The notes below the pieces were generated by a model. The model did not search any database. It worked only from the letters and a program-made list of their open reading frames with translations, and had not been told where the DNA came from. From the NCBI GenBank assembly GCA_003402315.1, contig QFXI01000017.1, forward strand, positions 59,223-123,222: DNA of 64,000 bases, in the 5' to 3' direction. The position numbers and the translations under genes were made by a program. Positions 49,935 through 58,197 of this stretch are shown here, one piece after another (within the stretch, counting starts at the first letter, position 1; every line of letters begins with the position of its first letter). Origin of the DNA: Candidatus Nitrotoga sp. LAW (lineage in GTDB: Bacteria > Pseudomonadota > Gammaproteobacteria > Burkholderiales > Gallionellaceae).

Positions 49935-51956
49935 TCAAAGTGGGGACATAAATATACCCTCCCGCAGCTTCTTCAATTGGTCGCGCAATTCACTAGCACG
50001 CTCAAATTCGAGGTTTTTTGCTGCCTGAAGCATTTCTTTTTCCAACCGTTTAATTTCCTTGGCAAGGTCACGTTCACTCATCGCCAAGTATTTTTCCTGA
50101 TCTTGTTCAATTTTTAGTTGCTTACGAGCAGCATCTGGTTCATAGCTGCCCTCAATAATATCCTTGATGCGCTTCTGCACACCTTGGGGAACAATACCGT
50201 GCAGTTCATTATGCAACAGCTGCTTGCTCCGCCTGCGCTCGGTTTCGTCGATAGCACGACGCATCGAATTGGTAACTTTATCAGCGTAAAGTATTGCACT
50301 ACCATTGATATGGCGCGCAGCGCGGCCTATGGTTTGAATAAGCGCACGCTCCGAACGCAAAAAACCCTCCTTGTCAGCATCAAGTATCGCTACCAGCGAC
50401 ACCTCTGGAATGTCCAACCCCTCGCGCAACAAATTAATACCGACCAGCACGTCAAACATGCCCAAACGCAGATCACGGATAATTTCCACCCGCTCAACGG
50501 TCTCAATATCTGAATGCAGGTAACGCACTTTAATACCGTGCTCAGAAAAATATTCGGTTAGATCTTCCGACATGCGCTTGGTCAGCGTGGTGACCAGCAC
50601 TCGCTCGCCCTTGGCCGTTCTCAGGTTAACCTCAGACATCAAATCATCCACCTGATGTGTGGCCGGCCGCACTTCAATTTGCGGATCAACCAATCCAGTC
50701 GGACGCACCAATTGTTCCACCACTTGCCCGGTATGCTCAGCCTCAAAAACAGCCGGTGTAGCAGAAACAAATATGGATTGACGCATTACGCGTTCAAACT
50801 CATCAAAACGTAACGGACGGTTATCCAGCGCGGATGGCATTCGGAAACCGTAGTTGACCAGATTTTCCTTGCGCGCTCGATCACCTTTGTACATGCCGCC
50901 GATCTGCGGGATGGTCACGTGGCTTTCGTCTATAAACATCAGCGCATCGGGCGGCAGATAATCAATCAGTGTAGGGGGCGGTTCACCCGCCTTGCGTCCA
51001 GACAAATGGCGCGAATAATTTTCGATACCTTTACAAAAACCGATTTCGTTCAGCATTTCCAGATCGTGGCGAGTACGCTGTTCGATACGCTGTGCTTCCA
51101 CCAATTTATGCTCGCGCTGAAAGAAATTTATGCGTTCAGCCAACTCAACCTTGATGGTTTCTATGGCTTGTAATGTGGTGCTGCGCGGCGTGACGTAATG
51201 ACTGGACGGGTACACGGTAAAACGCGGCACGCGATTAATGATGTGGCCGGTAAGTGGATCAAATAACGACAAACTTTCCACTTCATCGTCAAACATCGTC
51301 AGTCGCAATGCATGTTCGCTATTTTCTGCCGGAAAAATGTCGATTACATCGCCGCGCACCCGAAAATGCCCATGTGAAAAATCTACATCATTACGCTCAT
51401 ACTGCATCTCTGTAAGACGCTTGATTGCATCTTGCCGTACTAATTTCTCGTGCTCACGCAGGTGTAAAATCATGCCGTGATAATCTACCGGATCGCCGAT
51501 ACCATAGATTGCCGAGACGGTGGCCACAATCACTACGTCCTGTCGCTCCAGCAGGGATTTGGTAGCCGACAAGCGCATCTGCTCGATCTGCTCATTTATG
51601 CTGGAATCTTTCTCAATAAACATATCACGTGACGGAACATATGCCTCTGGCTGGTAGTAATCATAATAAGAAACGAAATATTCCACTGCGTTCTCAGGAA
51701 AGAAGTCCCGCATTTCAGAATACAGTTGTGCCGCCAATGTCTTATTTGGTGCCATGATGATGGCCGGTCGCCCCAATTGGGCGACAACGTTCGCCATAGT
51801 GAATGTTTTACCGGAGCCCGTCACACCAAGCAGTGTTTGAAAAGCTAGTCCCTCATTGACTCCCTCGACCAATTGTGCAATCGCAGTAGGTTGATCACCC
51901 GCTGGTTCAAAAGGCTGATGCAAAAAATAGGGGCTATTAGGAAAAGTCTTAATCAC
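49935..51956 (-). CDS. uvrB: UvrABC system protein B
   Basis: A 673-residue helicase-like damage verifier in nucleotide excision repair. Walker A is [12 protein letters not shown] near residue 45; the beta-hairpin region follows with [15 protein letters not shown], and the later motifs are [10 protein letters not shown] and [24 protein letters not shown] domain ends the protein (about residues 630-665) for UvrC contact. It is divergent from the aminotransferase gene. Confidence 0.98.
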   Translation of the reverse strand: MIKTFPNSPYFLHQPFEPAGDQPTAIAQLVEGVNEGLAFQTLLGVTGSGKTFTMANVVAQLGRPAIIMAPNKTLAAQLYSEMRDFFPENAVEYFVSYYDYYQPEAYVPSRDMFIEKDSSINEQIEQMRLSATKSLLERQDVVIVATVSAIYGIGDPVDYHGMILHLREHEKLVRQDAIKRLTEMQYERNDVDFSHGHFRVRGDVIDIFPAENSEHALRLTMFDDEVESLSLFDPLTGHIINRVPRFTVYPSSHYVTPRSTTLQAIETIKVELAERINFFQREHKLVEAQRIEQRTRHDLEMLNEIGFCKGIENYSRHLSGRKAGEPPPTLIDYLPPDALMFIDESHVTIPQIGGMYKGDRARKENLVNYGFRMPSALDNRPLRFDEFERVMRQSIFVSATPAVFEAEHTGQVVEQLVRPTGLVDPQIEVRPATHQVDDLMSEVNLRTAKGERVLVTTLTKRMSEDLTEYFSEHGIKVRYLHSDIETVERVEIIRDLRLGMFDVLVGINLLREGLDIPEVSLVAILDADKEGFLRSERALIQTIGRAARHINGSAILYADKVTNSMRRAIDETERRRSKQLLHNELHGIVPQGVQKRIKDIIEGSYEPDAARKQLKIEQDQEKYLAMSERDLAKEIKRLEKEMLQAAKNLEFERASELRDQLKKLREGIFMSPL

Positions 51957-51964
51957 GGTATAAT
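51942..51964 (+). promoter_or_regulatory. Probable extended -10 promoter for the aminotransferase gene
   Basis: TATAAT at 51959-51964 preceded by GG, about 70 bases upstream of the TTG start. No good -35 is visible at the expected place, so strength is uncertain. Confidence 0.45.
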
Positions 51965-52033
51965 TTCAGCCAAATTTAAATTGAAAATTTTAAACTACGG
52001 GACAGTTTACTCTGAACCCATAAGGATACAATC

Positions 52034-53227
52034 TTGGAACTATCGAAGCGCGTACAAGCAATCAAACCCTCCCCTACTCTCGCCGTTACCGCGCGAGCTT
52101 CTAAATTAAAGGCGGAAGGGAAGGACATTATCGGATTAGGAGCAGGCGAACCCGATTTCGATACTCCGCAGCATATCAAGGATGCGGCTATAGCTGCGAT
52201 CAACAATGGGTTCACCAAATACACTGCAGTGGGAGGCACACCCTCTCTGAAGCAGGCTATCATCGCCAAGTTCAAACGCGACAATGGGCTGGATTACACT
52301 GCAAAACAGATTCTGGTTTCCTGCGGCGGCAAGCAAAGCTTTTTCAACTTGGCACTTGCTGTAATCAATCCCGGCGATGAGGTAATTATCCCGGCACCTT
52401 ATTGGGTATCTTATCCAGATATCGTGCTTATCGCAGAGGGTAAGCCGGTAATCGTGCAGACAGGCATCGAACAAAATTTCAAAATGAGCGCTGCACAATT
52501 AGCTGCGGCTATCACAACCAAAACAAAAATAGTGGTAATCAATAGCCCAAGCAACCCATCCGGCGCAGTTTACAGCCTGGAAGAGTTACAAGCATTGGGT
52601 GAAGTATTGCGCAAATATCCTCAGGTACTGATAGCCACCGATGATATGTATGAACACATTGCGTTGCGTGATGAAAAATTTGTCAACATTCTGAATGCCT
52701 GCCCCGACCTTTATTCACGCACTATGGTTCTGAATGGCGTGTCCAAATCTTATGCAATGACAGGCTGGCGGATCGGTTATGCCGCAGGGCCAGAGCACAT
52801 CATCACGGCAATGGAAAATGTGCAATCACAAAGCACCTCCAATCCAACTTCGATTTCGCAAGTTGCTGCAGAGGTAGCCTTAAACGGGGATCAGGGCTGC
52901 ATTGCGCCGATGCTCAAAGCATTCCGCGAGCGACATCTTTACGTAGTAGATGCGCTAAACAAAATTCCCGGTGTTCAATGTATAGCGAGTGGAGGTGCGT
53001 TCTATGCTTTCCCCGACGTGCGTCCGGTTATTGCGGCTTTGTACCAGAAAAACATCATCAAAGAAGCTACCGACGTAGCGTTATCCGAATACCTGTTGGA
53101 GCAGGCTGGTGTGGCCATAGTACCTGGCTCTGCTTTCGGCAGTGATGGCTACATTCGCCTGTCTTTCGCCACTTCAATGGAAAATTTGAAGAATGCGCTT
53201 AACCGAATCTCCAAGGCATTTTCATAA
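52034..53227 (+). CDS. Aspartate/aromatic aminotransferase, class I
   Basis: A 397-residue PLP enzyme. Substrate and cofactor marks are GLGAGEPDFDTPQHI, NSPSNPSGAVYSLEELQAL, and the Schiff-base Lys in LNGVSKSYAMTGWRIGYAAG, with the carboxylate-binding Arg in GYIRLSFATS. The start codon is TTG with AAGGA eight bases upstream; the first ATG is too far in. The family (subgroup I-gamma) transfers amino groups from aspartate, some also acting on prephenate. Confidence 0.94.
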   Translation: MELSKRVQAIKPSPTLAVTARASKLKAEGKDIIGLGAGEPDFDTPQHIKDAAIAAINNGFTKYTAVGGTPSLKQAIIAKFKRDNGLDYTAKQILVSCGGKQSFFNLALAVINPGDEVIIPAPYWVSYPDIVLIAEGKPVIVQTGIEQNFKMSAAQLAAAITTKTKIVVINSPSNPSGAVYSLEELQALGEVLRKYPQVLIATDDMYEHIALRDEKFVNILNACPDLYSRTMVLNGVSKSYAMTGWRIGYAAGPEHIITAMENVQSQSTSNPTSISQVAAEVALNGDQGCIAPMLKAFRERHLYVVDALNKIPGVQCIASGGAFYAFPDVRPVIAALYQKNIIKEATDVALSEYLLEQAGVAIVPGSAFGSDGYIRLSFATSMENLKNALNRISKAFS

Positions 53228-53263
53228 TTCCATTTTTGTCTCATTCCTCACAAACGCTGCCAA

Positions 53264-55642
53264 TTAACGCTTCGTGCCCCACACTGGTTCCGTAAGAGTG
53301 CCGGACAATACCAGCGGCACGCTGCCCAAGTCGGCGCGTATTTTTAAATCGACATTTAACCGTCCTGATAATTGCTTGTTCTCTGTAATATCGACATAAC
53401 CATTTGCACTCATTACACCAGCTGAAATTTTAATCTGGCGCAGGTGCTTTTTGTTGTTATCTATCTGTAGCACGCCACTTAATTCGTCAAAATGTGTACG
53501 ACCATTGGACGCAACCTTGCGGGTGGGTATGCGTGAAGTTTCTACCATATCAATGGTATTGATAAGCCCCTTCTTTACCAAGAATTTGCCATCCAGATGC
53601 GGGGTTTTAGCCAGTAAAGGAAGTTTCTCCCCACGCAGAATAAAATTGGCGTCACCGTCCATTTCACCAGCAATGCCGAATTGCGGCAACGCATCATGCA
53701 GTTGCATAGTCTTCACATTCACAAGCCCCTGCATTTGCCAGCCCTTCAGCCAAGTCAGGTGCGCACTGCCTGTCAGCAGGCCACCATACAAATTTCCATC
53801 GATTTCATGGAACTTGATTTCGCCTACGCCCAACTCGCCTTTCACGGTCAACTCGTTGAACAAAATATCCGGCAACAGCGGCACGTAACCTTTCTTGATA
53901 GCCAATGCGATTTGCCAGCGAGATTGCTGCGGCAGCAACTCTATGCTAAGTTTGCCATCCTCGCTTTTCAATATTGCCTTAGCGAAATGTCTCTGTCCAT
54001 CAAAATCCACCACACCATTTACAGACGGCAGACTAAGTTCATCCTCACTGACACGTACACGCTGCAACACCATGCGCGCTACTGGATAATAAGTGTCCCC
54101 GCCTGCGGCCTGTAGCCACAACAATGCCTTATCGAAAGTCTCAGCGCTCAGTATAAGATCGTTGATTTCCAAATTGTGAATCGCTTTAATTTCGCTTAAA
54201 AATGCAGAAAAATTGAAATTCAGCACAACACTGCTCGCTTTTAACTCCTGGCTACTACCCATGGATACATCTTCCAACTCCAGTTTCGGCTGGGGAAACA
54301 ATGTCGCACGCAAATGGCCGACATGTACCGGTTGCTGCAGTTGAGCAGACAATTTCTGCTCAATTTGCGTGACATAACCTTGCATCGGCAAAACATAAGG
54401 CAGCAAAACGGCCAATAGAAATAGCAGCACAATCAAGCTGGCCGCCATCTTGCCCCACGGCAACGGCTTGCTGCGTGTTACGGCGACATGCTGAACAGCC
54501 TTCATTTCCGGCACTTGAGCGGCCTGCTGTGCCTTAACTACCGCTACCGCTTCTATTTTTGCCTTGGCCACGGTCTGTACCGCTTCTTGTTCAGCCCTAA
54601 TTTTTGCCGCGTCCTTCTCAACCTTGATGCGCGCCGTAGCTTCGTCACGTGCCTTCGCTTCCGCTTTTTCTTTGGCTAGCGTAGCTAAATGTTCCGCCTT
54701 ATCCCTTATCACTTCTTGCTCTTCTTGGATGCGTGTTACTTCGGCTTCAGCACGCACCTTAGCGTCCATTTTCACTTTTGCTTTGGCCTGTGCAGCCTCC
54801 TGTTGCACTATGATTTTTGCCGCTTCCTGCTCCCCTTTAAGGCGAGCCGTTTCGGCTTCGGCACGGGCCTTGGCTTTCGTTTCTACTTGTAATTTAGCTT
54901 GCTCAGCTTTCAGCTCAGATCTAACTTTTGACGCTTCCTGCTCTGCCTTGAGGCGCACGGTTTCAGCTTCAGATCGGGCCTGGGCTAATGCTCTCGCTTC
55001 CTCTTTTGCCTTGACCAGCGCGGCTTCCAATTCCGTTCTGATTTTTTCCGTTTCTTGTTCTGCCTTGAGGCGAGCCGTTTCAGCTTCCGCTTTTGCCCTA
55101 GCCAATGCAGCTTCCTGTTCCGCCCTGGCTTTTACCGCTTCTTGTTCTGCTTTGAGACGGGATGCTTCCGCATCAGCACGCGCCCTGGCTTCCGCTTTTA
55201 CTCTGGCCTGCGCAGCTTCCTGTTCCGCTTTGATTCTTGCCGCCTCCTGCTCTGCCCTGAGGCGGGACACTTCCGTTTCAACCTGTGTAACCTCTTGTTC
55301 AGCTACACTCCTAATACTAATAGGATCCTGCTTTTCCTCTCGATCTTCAAACTTAGGAGAAGATACAATATTCCTTTGAATAGGCATCCGGGGGATCGCC
55401 ATCTTAACAACGCTACTTATCTTATCTTTATCTTGAATGAAGCCGCCGTCAATCAGCTCTTGTAGCATGTCGCCAAGCGATTCACGTAAGCTGGGCGCAG
55501 CCCGTTTCATCAACTCTTTCACCGTGGACTTATTATCGATCAAACCCAAAGCACGCTTAATATCGCTGGATAAGTGGTTAGTTATCCTTTTGCTTTCGTC
55601 CTCACCTTTGCTAGTTTTGATAAATATAATTTTTATATCCAT
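53264..55642 (-). CDS. Coiled-coil inner-membrane protein with AsmA-like C-terminus
   Basis: A 792-residue protein in three parts. An N-terminal domain (residues about 1-90) contains ALGLIDNKSTVKELMKRAAP and resembles a small helical module. Residues about 105-385 are an Ala/Glu/Lys/Arg coiled coil with near-repeats of RLKAEQEAAKIRAEQEAA. One membrane helix (LIVLLFLLAVLLPYVLP, about 404-422) leads to an AsmA-like periplasmic domain (HVGHLRATLFPQPKLELEDV on). AsmA relatives are tied to outer-membrane lipid transport. The coiled-coil DNA is internally repetitive and may vary in length. The function is not known. Confidence 0.82.
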   Translation of the reverse strand: MDIKIIFIKTSKGEDESKRITNHLSSDIKRALGLIDNKSTVKELMKRAAPSLRESLGDMLQELIDGGFIQDKDKISSVVKMAIPRMPIQRNIVSSPKFEDREEKQDPISIRSVAEQEVTQVETEVSRLRAEQEAARIKAEQEAAQARVKAEARARADAEASRLKAEQEAVKARAEQEAALARAKAEAETARLKAEQETEKIRTELEAALVKAKEEARALAQARSEAETVRLKAEQEASKVRSELKAEQAKLQVETKAKARAEAETARLKGEQEAAKIIVQQEAAQAKAKVKMDAKVRAEAEVTRIQEEQEVIRDKAEHLATLAKEKAEAKARDEATARIKVEKDAAKIRAEQEAVQTVAKAKIEAVAVVKAQQAAQVPEMKAVQHVAVTRSKPLPWGKMAASLIVLLFLLAVLLPYVLPMQGYVTQIEQKLSAQLQQPVHVGHLRATLFPQPKLELEDVSMGSSQELKASSVVLNFNFSAFLSEIKAIHNLEINDLILSAETFDKALLWLQAAGGDTYYPVARMVLQRVRVSEDELSLPSVNGVVDFDGQRHFAKAILKSEDGKLSIELLPQQSRWQIALAIKKGYVPLLPDILFNELTVKGELGVGEIKFHEIDGNLYGGLLTGSAHLTWLKGWQMQGLVNVKTMQLHDALPQFGIAGEMDGDANFILRGEKLPLLAKTPHLDGKFLVKKGLINTIDMVETSRIPTRKVASNGRTHFDELSGVLQIDNNKKHLRQIKISAGVMSANGYVDITENKQLSGRLNVDLKIRADLGSVPLVLSGTLTEPVWGTKR

Positions 55643-55722
55643 ACCGACCTGTTGCACCTGAACTATTTAAATTTTCATTACTTAATTTTCACAACAACTA
55701 ACCACATAAAAACACCTGTCTA

Positions 55723-55751
55723 TTGACTGGAAAGCTTACAGCCAGTAGTAT
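55723..55751 (+). promoter_or_regulatory. Sigma-70 promoter of tRNA-Asn
   Basis: TTGACT at 55723-55728 and TAGTAT at 55746-55751, 17 bases apart, ending 15 bases before the tRNA. Confidence 0.8.
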
Positions 55752-55766
55752 AGCGGCCTTGTCAAT

Positions 55767-55842
55767 TCCCTGATAGCTCAGTCGGTAGAGCGACGGACTG
55801 TTAATCCGCAGGTCCCTGGTTCGAGTCCAGGTCGGGGAGCCA
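55767..55842 (+). tRNA. tRNA-Asn (anticodon GTT)
   Basis: A 76-base cloverleaf. The acceptor TCCCTGA pairs with TCGGGGA (one T-G wobble), followed by G and an encoded CCA. The anticodon loop CTGTTAA gives GTT; the T arm is CCTGG-TTCGAGT-CCAGG. Confidence 0.96.
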
Positions 55843-55850
55843 GATATAGA

Positions 55851-55877
55851 GCCTTGCAGCGATGCAGGGCTTTTTTA
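55851..55877 (+). terminator. Intrinsic terminator of tRNA-Asn
   Basis: Stem GCCTTGCA / TGCAGGGC (8 bp, one G-T pair), GCGA loop, then six T. It starts 8 bases after the tRNA. Confidence 0.9.
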
Positions 55878-56083
55878 TTAGCTAAATCATTAACCTAAAC
55901 CTGTAAGGAGCAGCAGCTTAGATTTTTCCAGTTGCCATCCGATAATGGGTTGGATATCATTTTGAGTAGCATGTTTAATATTGCATTTAATGATTATCGT
56001 GATTACTTTATCGGCAAATTTTATTTTTAGTTGAGAACGTGTATTGGCATTCTAAATTTCAACCTCCATTAAACTTATAAAAA

Positions 56084-56893
56084 ATGGATGAGCCGATGAA
56101 GACATTTCTGATGTGTGATCCCAGATATTTCGAAGTCAGCTATGTTATCAACCCTTGGATGGCTGGAAATCAAGGGCGGGAAAATAAAGAGTTGGCAACG
56201 AAGCAATGGAAAAATTTACATGACATTCTGTCCAGTAAGGCATCAATCAGGCTGATCGAGCCGGTAGCTGGGTTGCCGGATATGGTGTTCACAGCCAATG
56301 GCGGTTTTGTATGCCGCGATCACGAAGTGATTGTGTCTTCATTCCGCTATATGGAAAGGCAGGGAGAGTCGTCATACTTCAGCCAGTTCTTTGAGAATTC
56401 CGGCTATCGTATCAAGCGGCTAAATAGCGGTATCAAATTCGAAGGGGCGGGTGATGCGCTCTATGATTCCAATGGACGTGTGTGGATTGGTTACGGGCAC
56501 AGGAGCGATGTACAGGCATTGGATGAGATCGCCACAATCTTACATACTCAGGTAAACGGACTGACTCTTGTTGACCCGAGGTGGTATCACCTGGATACCG
56601 CATTTTGCCCTTTGTCTAATGGGTATGTTCTCGCATATGAAAAGGCATTCACGTCTCAAAGCGTTAATAAAATTAAGAACGAATTCAACGACAGAGTCAT
56701 TTGGATTTCGGATCACGATGCCAATAACTTTGCCTGCAATGCGGTGAATATCGGCAACGATATCATTTTAAATAAGGCCTCGGACGAGTTGAAGATTACG
56801 CTCAGCGAGCATAATTTTTTCATTATCGAGGTTGATGTTTCGGAATTCATGAAAGCGGGTGGCGCATGCAAGTGTCTCACCCTTGAGCTATGA
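56084..56893 (+). CDS. Dimethylarginine dimethylaminohydrolase-like amidinohydrolase
   Basis: A 269-residue protein of the guanidino-modifying superfamily. Motifs include VINPWMAGN, GLPDMVFTANGG, FEGAGDAL, the catalytic His in WYHLDTAFCPL and the catalytic Cys in GGACKCLTLEL near the end. DDAH hydrolyses methylarginines to citrulline; the VNPWMxGN start is also seen in arginine dihydrolases of the ArgZ type, so the substrate may be arginine. It is not in an operon. A second start at 56096 is possible. Confidence 0.88.
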   Translation: MDEPMKTFLMCDPRYFEVSYVINPWMAGNQGRENKELATKQWKNLHDILSSKASIRLIEPVAGLPDMVFTANGGFVCRDHEVIVSSFRYMERQGESSYFSQFFENSGYRIKRLNSGIKFEGAGDALYDSNGRVWIGYGHRSDVQALDEIATILHTQVNGLTLVDPRWYHLDTAFCPLSNGYVLAYEKAFTSQSVNKIKNEFNDRVIWISDHDANNFACNAVNIGNDIILNKASDELKITLSEHNFFIIEVDVSEFMKAGGACKCLTLEL

Positions 56894-57170
56894 TAAAGCT
56901 CAAATATATCCCACTCAATAATCTGAATGCCAATAAAAAATCCCATTGAATTATCAATGTTAAATAATACACAATTTTTTTGTTGGGACATATATACAAG
57001 TCTGAAAGATGCCAATAAACTTTCTTGGGTGCTGAAGGTTGCTTCTGTTCCAATTCGATGGAACTATTTCAGCATTTTTTTATCTATACTCTATGTATAG
57101 CGTAAGCTATTCCCACGTTTTTCCTCCTTGAACGTGGAATCTTAACTTATCGCATTGTTAGTTAAGATAT

Positions 57171-57206
57171 TGCCCCTGTTCCCATTAGGTTCAGGGGCAT
57201 TTATTT
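57171..57206 (+). terminator. Terminator-like hairpin
   Basis: An 8-bp GC-rich stem with a 13-base loop followed by TTTATTTG. It is 278 bases past the DDAH-like gene, so which transcript it ends is unclear. Confidence 0.5.
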
Positions 57207-57281
57207 GATTTCTTAGTCTGCGTGAGAGTGATCGGTTCAGACTACTGGTTGAACCATAACAATAGCAAGATAAGGATTATT

Positions 57282-57389
57282 GCTAGGGAAGCGCTGATTA
57301 ATTCACGTTTCAGAATTTCATACAACTAAGAATCAATTGGTTACGCGATCAATTCCACGAAATTTTGAATTAATCAGCGTCTCCCTAGC
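57282..57389. mobile_element. 108-bp MITE-like element
   Basis: The ends GCTAGGGAAGCGCTGATTAA (plus TTCA) and the reverse complement of the right end match at 22 of 24 positions. The interior has no coding potential. It probably derives from the ends of a larger insertion sequence. Confidence 0.65.
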
Positions 57390-57670
57390 GCAAACCACAC
57401 CTTAGTTCAATTGAAATAGAGGATGTTCTTTCTACACGACCTCCTTTTAATCAGGAGTTGAATAACGCATCAAATGATTACCTTGATCAGGCATTTTTAG
57501 CGTCTTTGATTTTTTAATGAGGATGTAGCTTGGTTATGTGGGATATTAAATTGGAACAATTCATGTTCGCAGTCACCCATCATTACCACCTTATAGAAAC
57601 TTACAGAGAAAATTACCATTTTCATAAACAATTAAATCAATCGAGAATAAGTAAATAAGGAAAATATATT

Positions 57671-58084
57671 GTGATCGATCTTCCCAATATCACCGTTTCG
57701 AGTCTGGATCTAGCCCGGCTCAACCACTTAATAGATACGCTGCCAAAAGATTCACAGCCTGAACTGGACAATCTGCGGTATGAATTGGATCGTGCGGTAG
57801 TAATTGCGCCGGAGAATATCCCGGCAACCGTTGTAACCATGAATTCAACCATTCGCTTTATTATTGAACCAACGGGAAAGACGTTCGAACTGACACTATC
57901 ATATCCCGAGGACGCGTTGGGGAAGCCCAATCAGATTTCCGTATTGGCGCCGGTCGGTAGCGCTCTGCTGGGACTAGCGGTCGGTCAGCAGATGGAATGG
58001 CCGGTACCCGGAGGCAATACCATAAAGGTACGGGTGCTTGATGTTAGTTACCAACCAGAAAGGTCTGGCGAATATACAAAGTGA
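57671..58084 (+). CDS. rnk: Nucleoside diphosphate kinase regulator Rnk
   Basis: A 137-residue GreA/GreB-like protein. An N-terminal short coiled coil (SSLDLARLNHLIDTLP) precedes the FKBP-like C-domain with VTMNSTIRFIIEPTGKTFEL and LAPVGSALLGLAVGQQMEWP. Rnk binds RNA polymerase and affects nucleotide pools. The start is GTG with AAGGA upstream; no ATG fits. Confidence 0.9.
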   Translation: MIDLPNITVSSLDLARLNHLIDTLPKDSQPELDNLRYELDRAVVIAPENIPATVVTMNSTIRFIIEPTGKTFELTLSYPEDALGKPNQISVLAPVGSALLGLAVGQQMEWPVPGGNTIKVRVLDVSYQPERSGEYTK

Positions 58085-58107
58085 TGTTCAAATATATCGA
58101 TATTAGG

Positions 58108-58197
58108 TGTACTAACTCAGACCTGATCTGACAGTTACCGAATTTTTCGGATATCTGTCAGATTAAATTGGGTTTAAATTTTTTCCACTCCAACCCT
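58108..58197 (+). repeat. 90-bp IS481-end direct repeat, left copy
   Basis: This segment matches 63818-63907 at 84 of 90 positions in the same orientation. The right copy is the end of an IS481-type element, including its transposase stop, so this is a solo end. It stops exactly before the TAG of the peptidase gene. Inside, TCTGACAG and CTGTCAGA form a small inverted repeat. Confidence 0.88.

Larger units (their letters stand above)
56894..57670. other. Long intergenic region with hairpins and a MITE-like element
   Basis: 777 bases without a supported gene. It holds a hairpin CCACGTT / AACGTGG at 57113-57137, a terminator-like hairpin TGCCCCTG / CAGGGGCA followed by T-rich DNA at 57171-57206, and the MITE-like element at 57282-57389. 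Confidence 0.6.

Noticed and set aside
54564..55379. Long plus-strand open frame rich in Ala, Ser and Cys opposite the coiled-coil gene
   Set aside because: It is the antisense shadow of the repetitive Ala/Glu/Lys/Arg codons and has no independent family similarity or ribosome-binding site.
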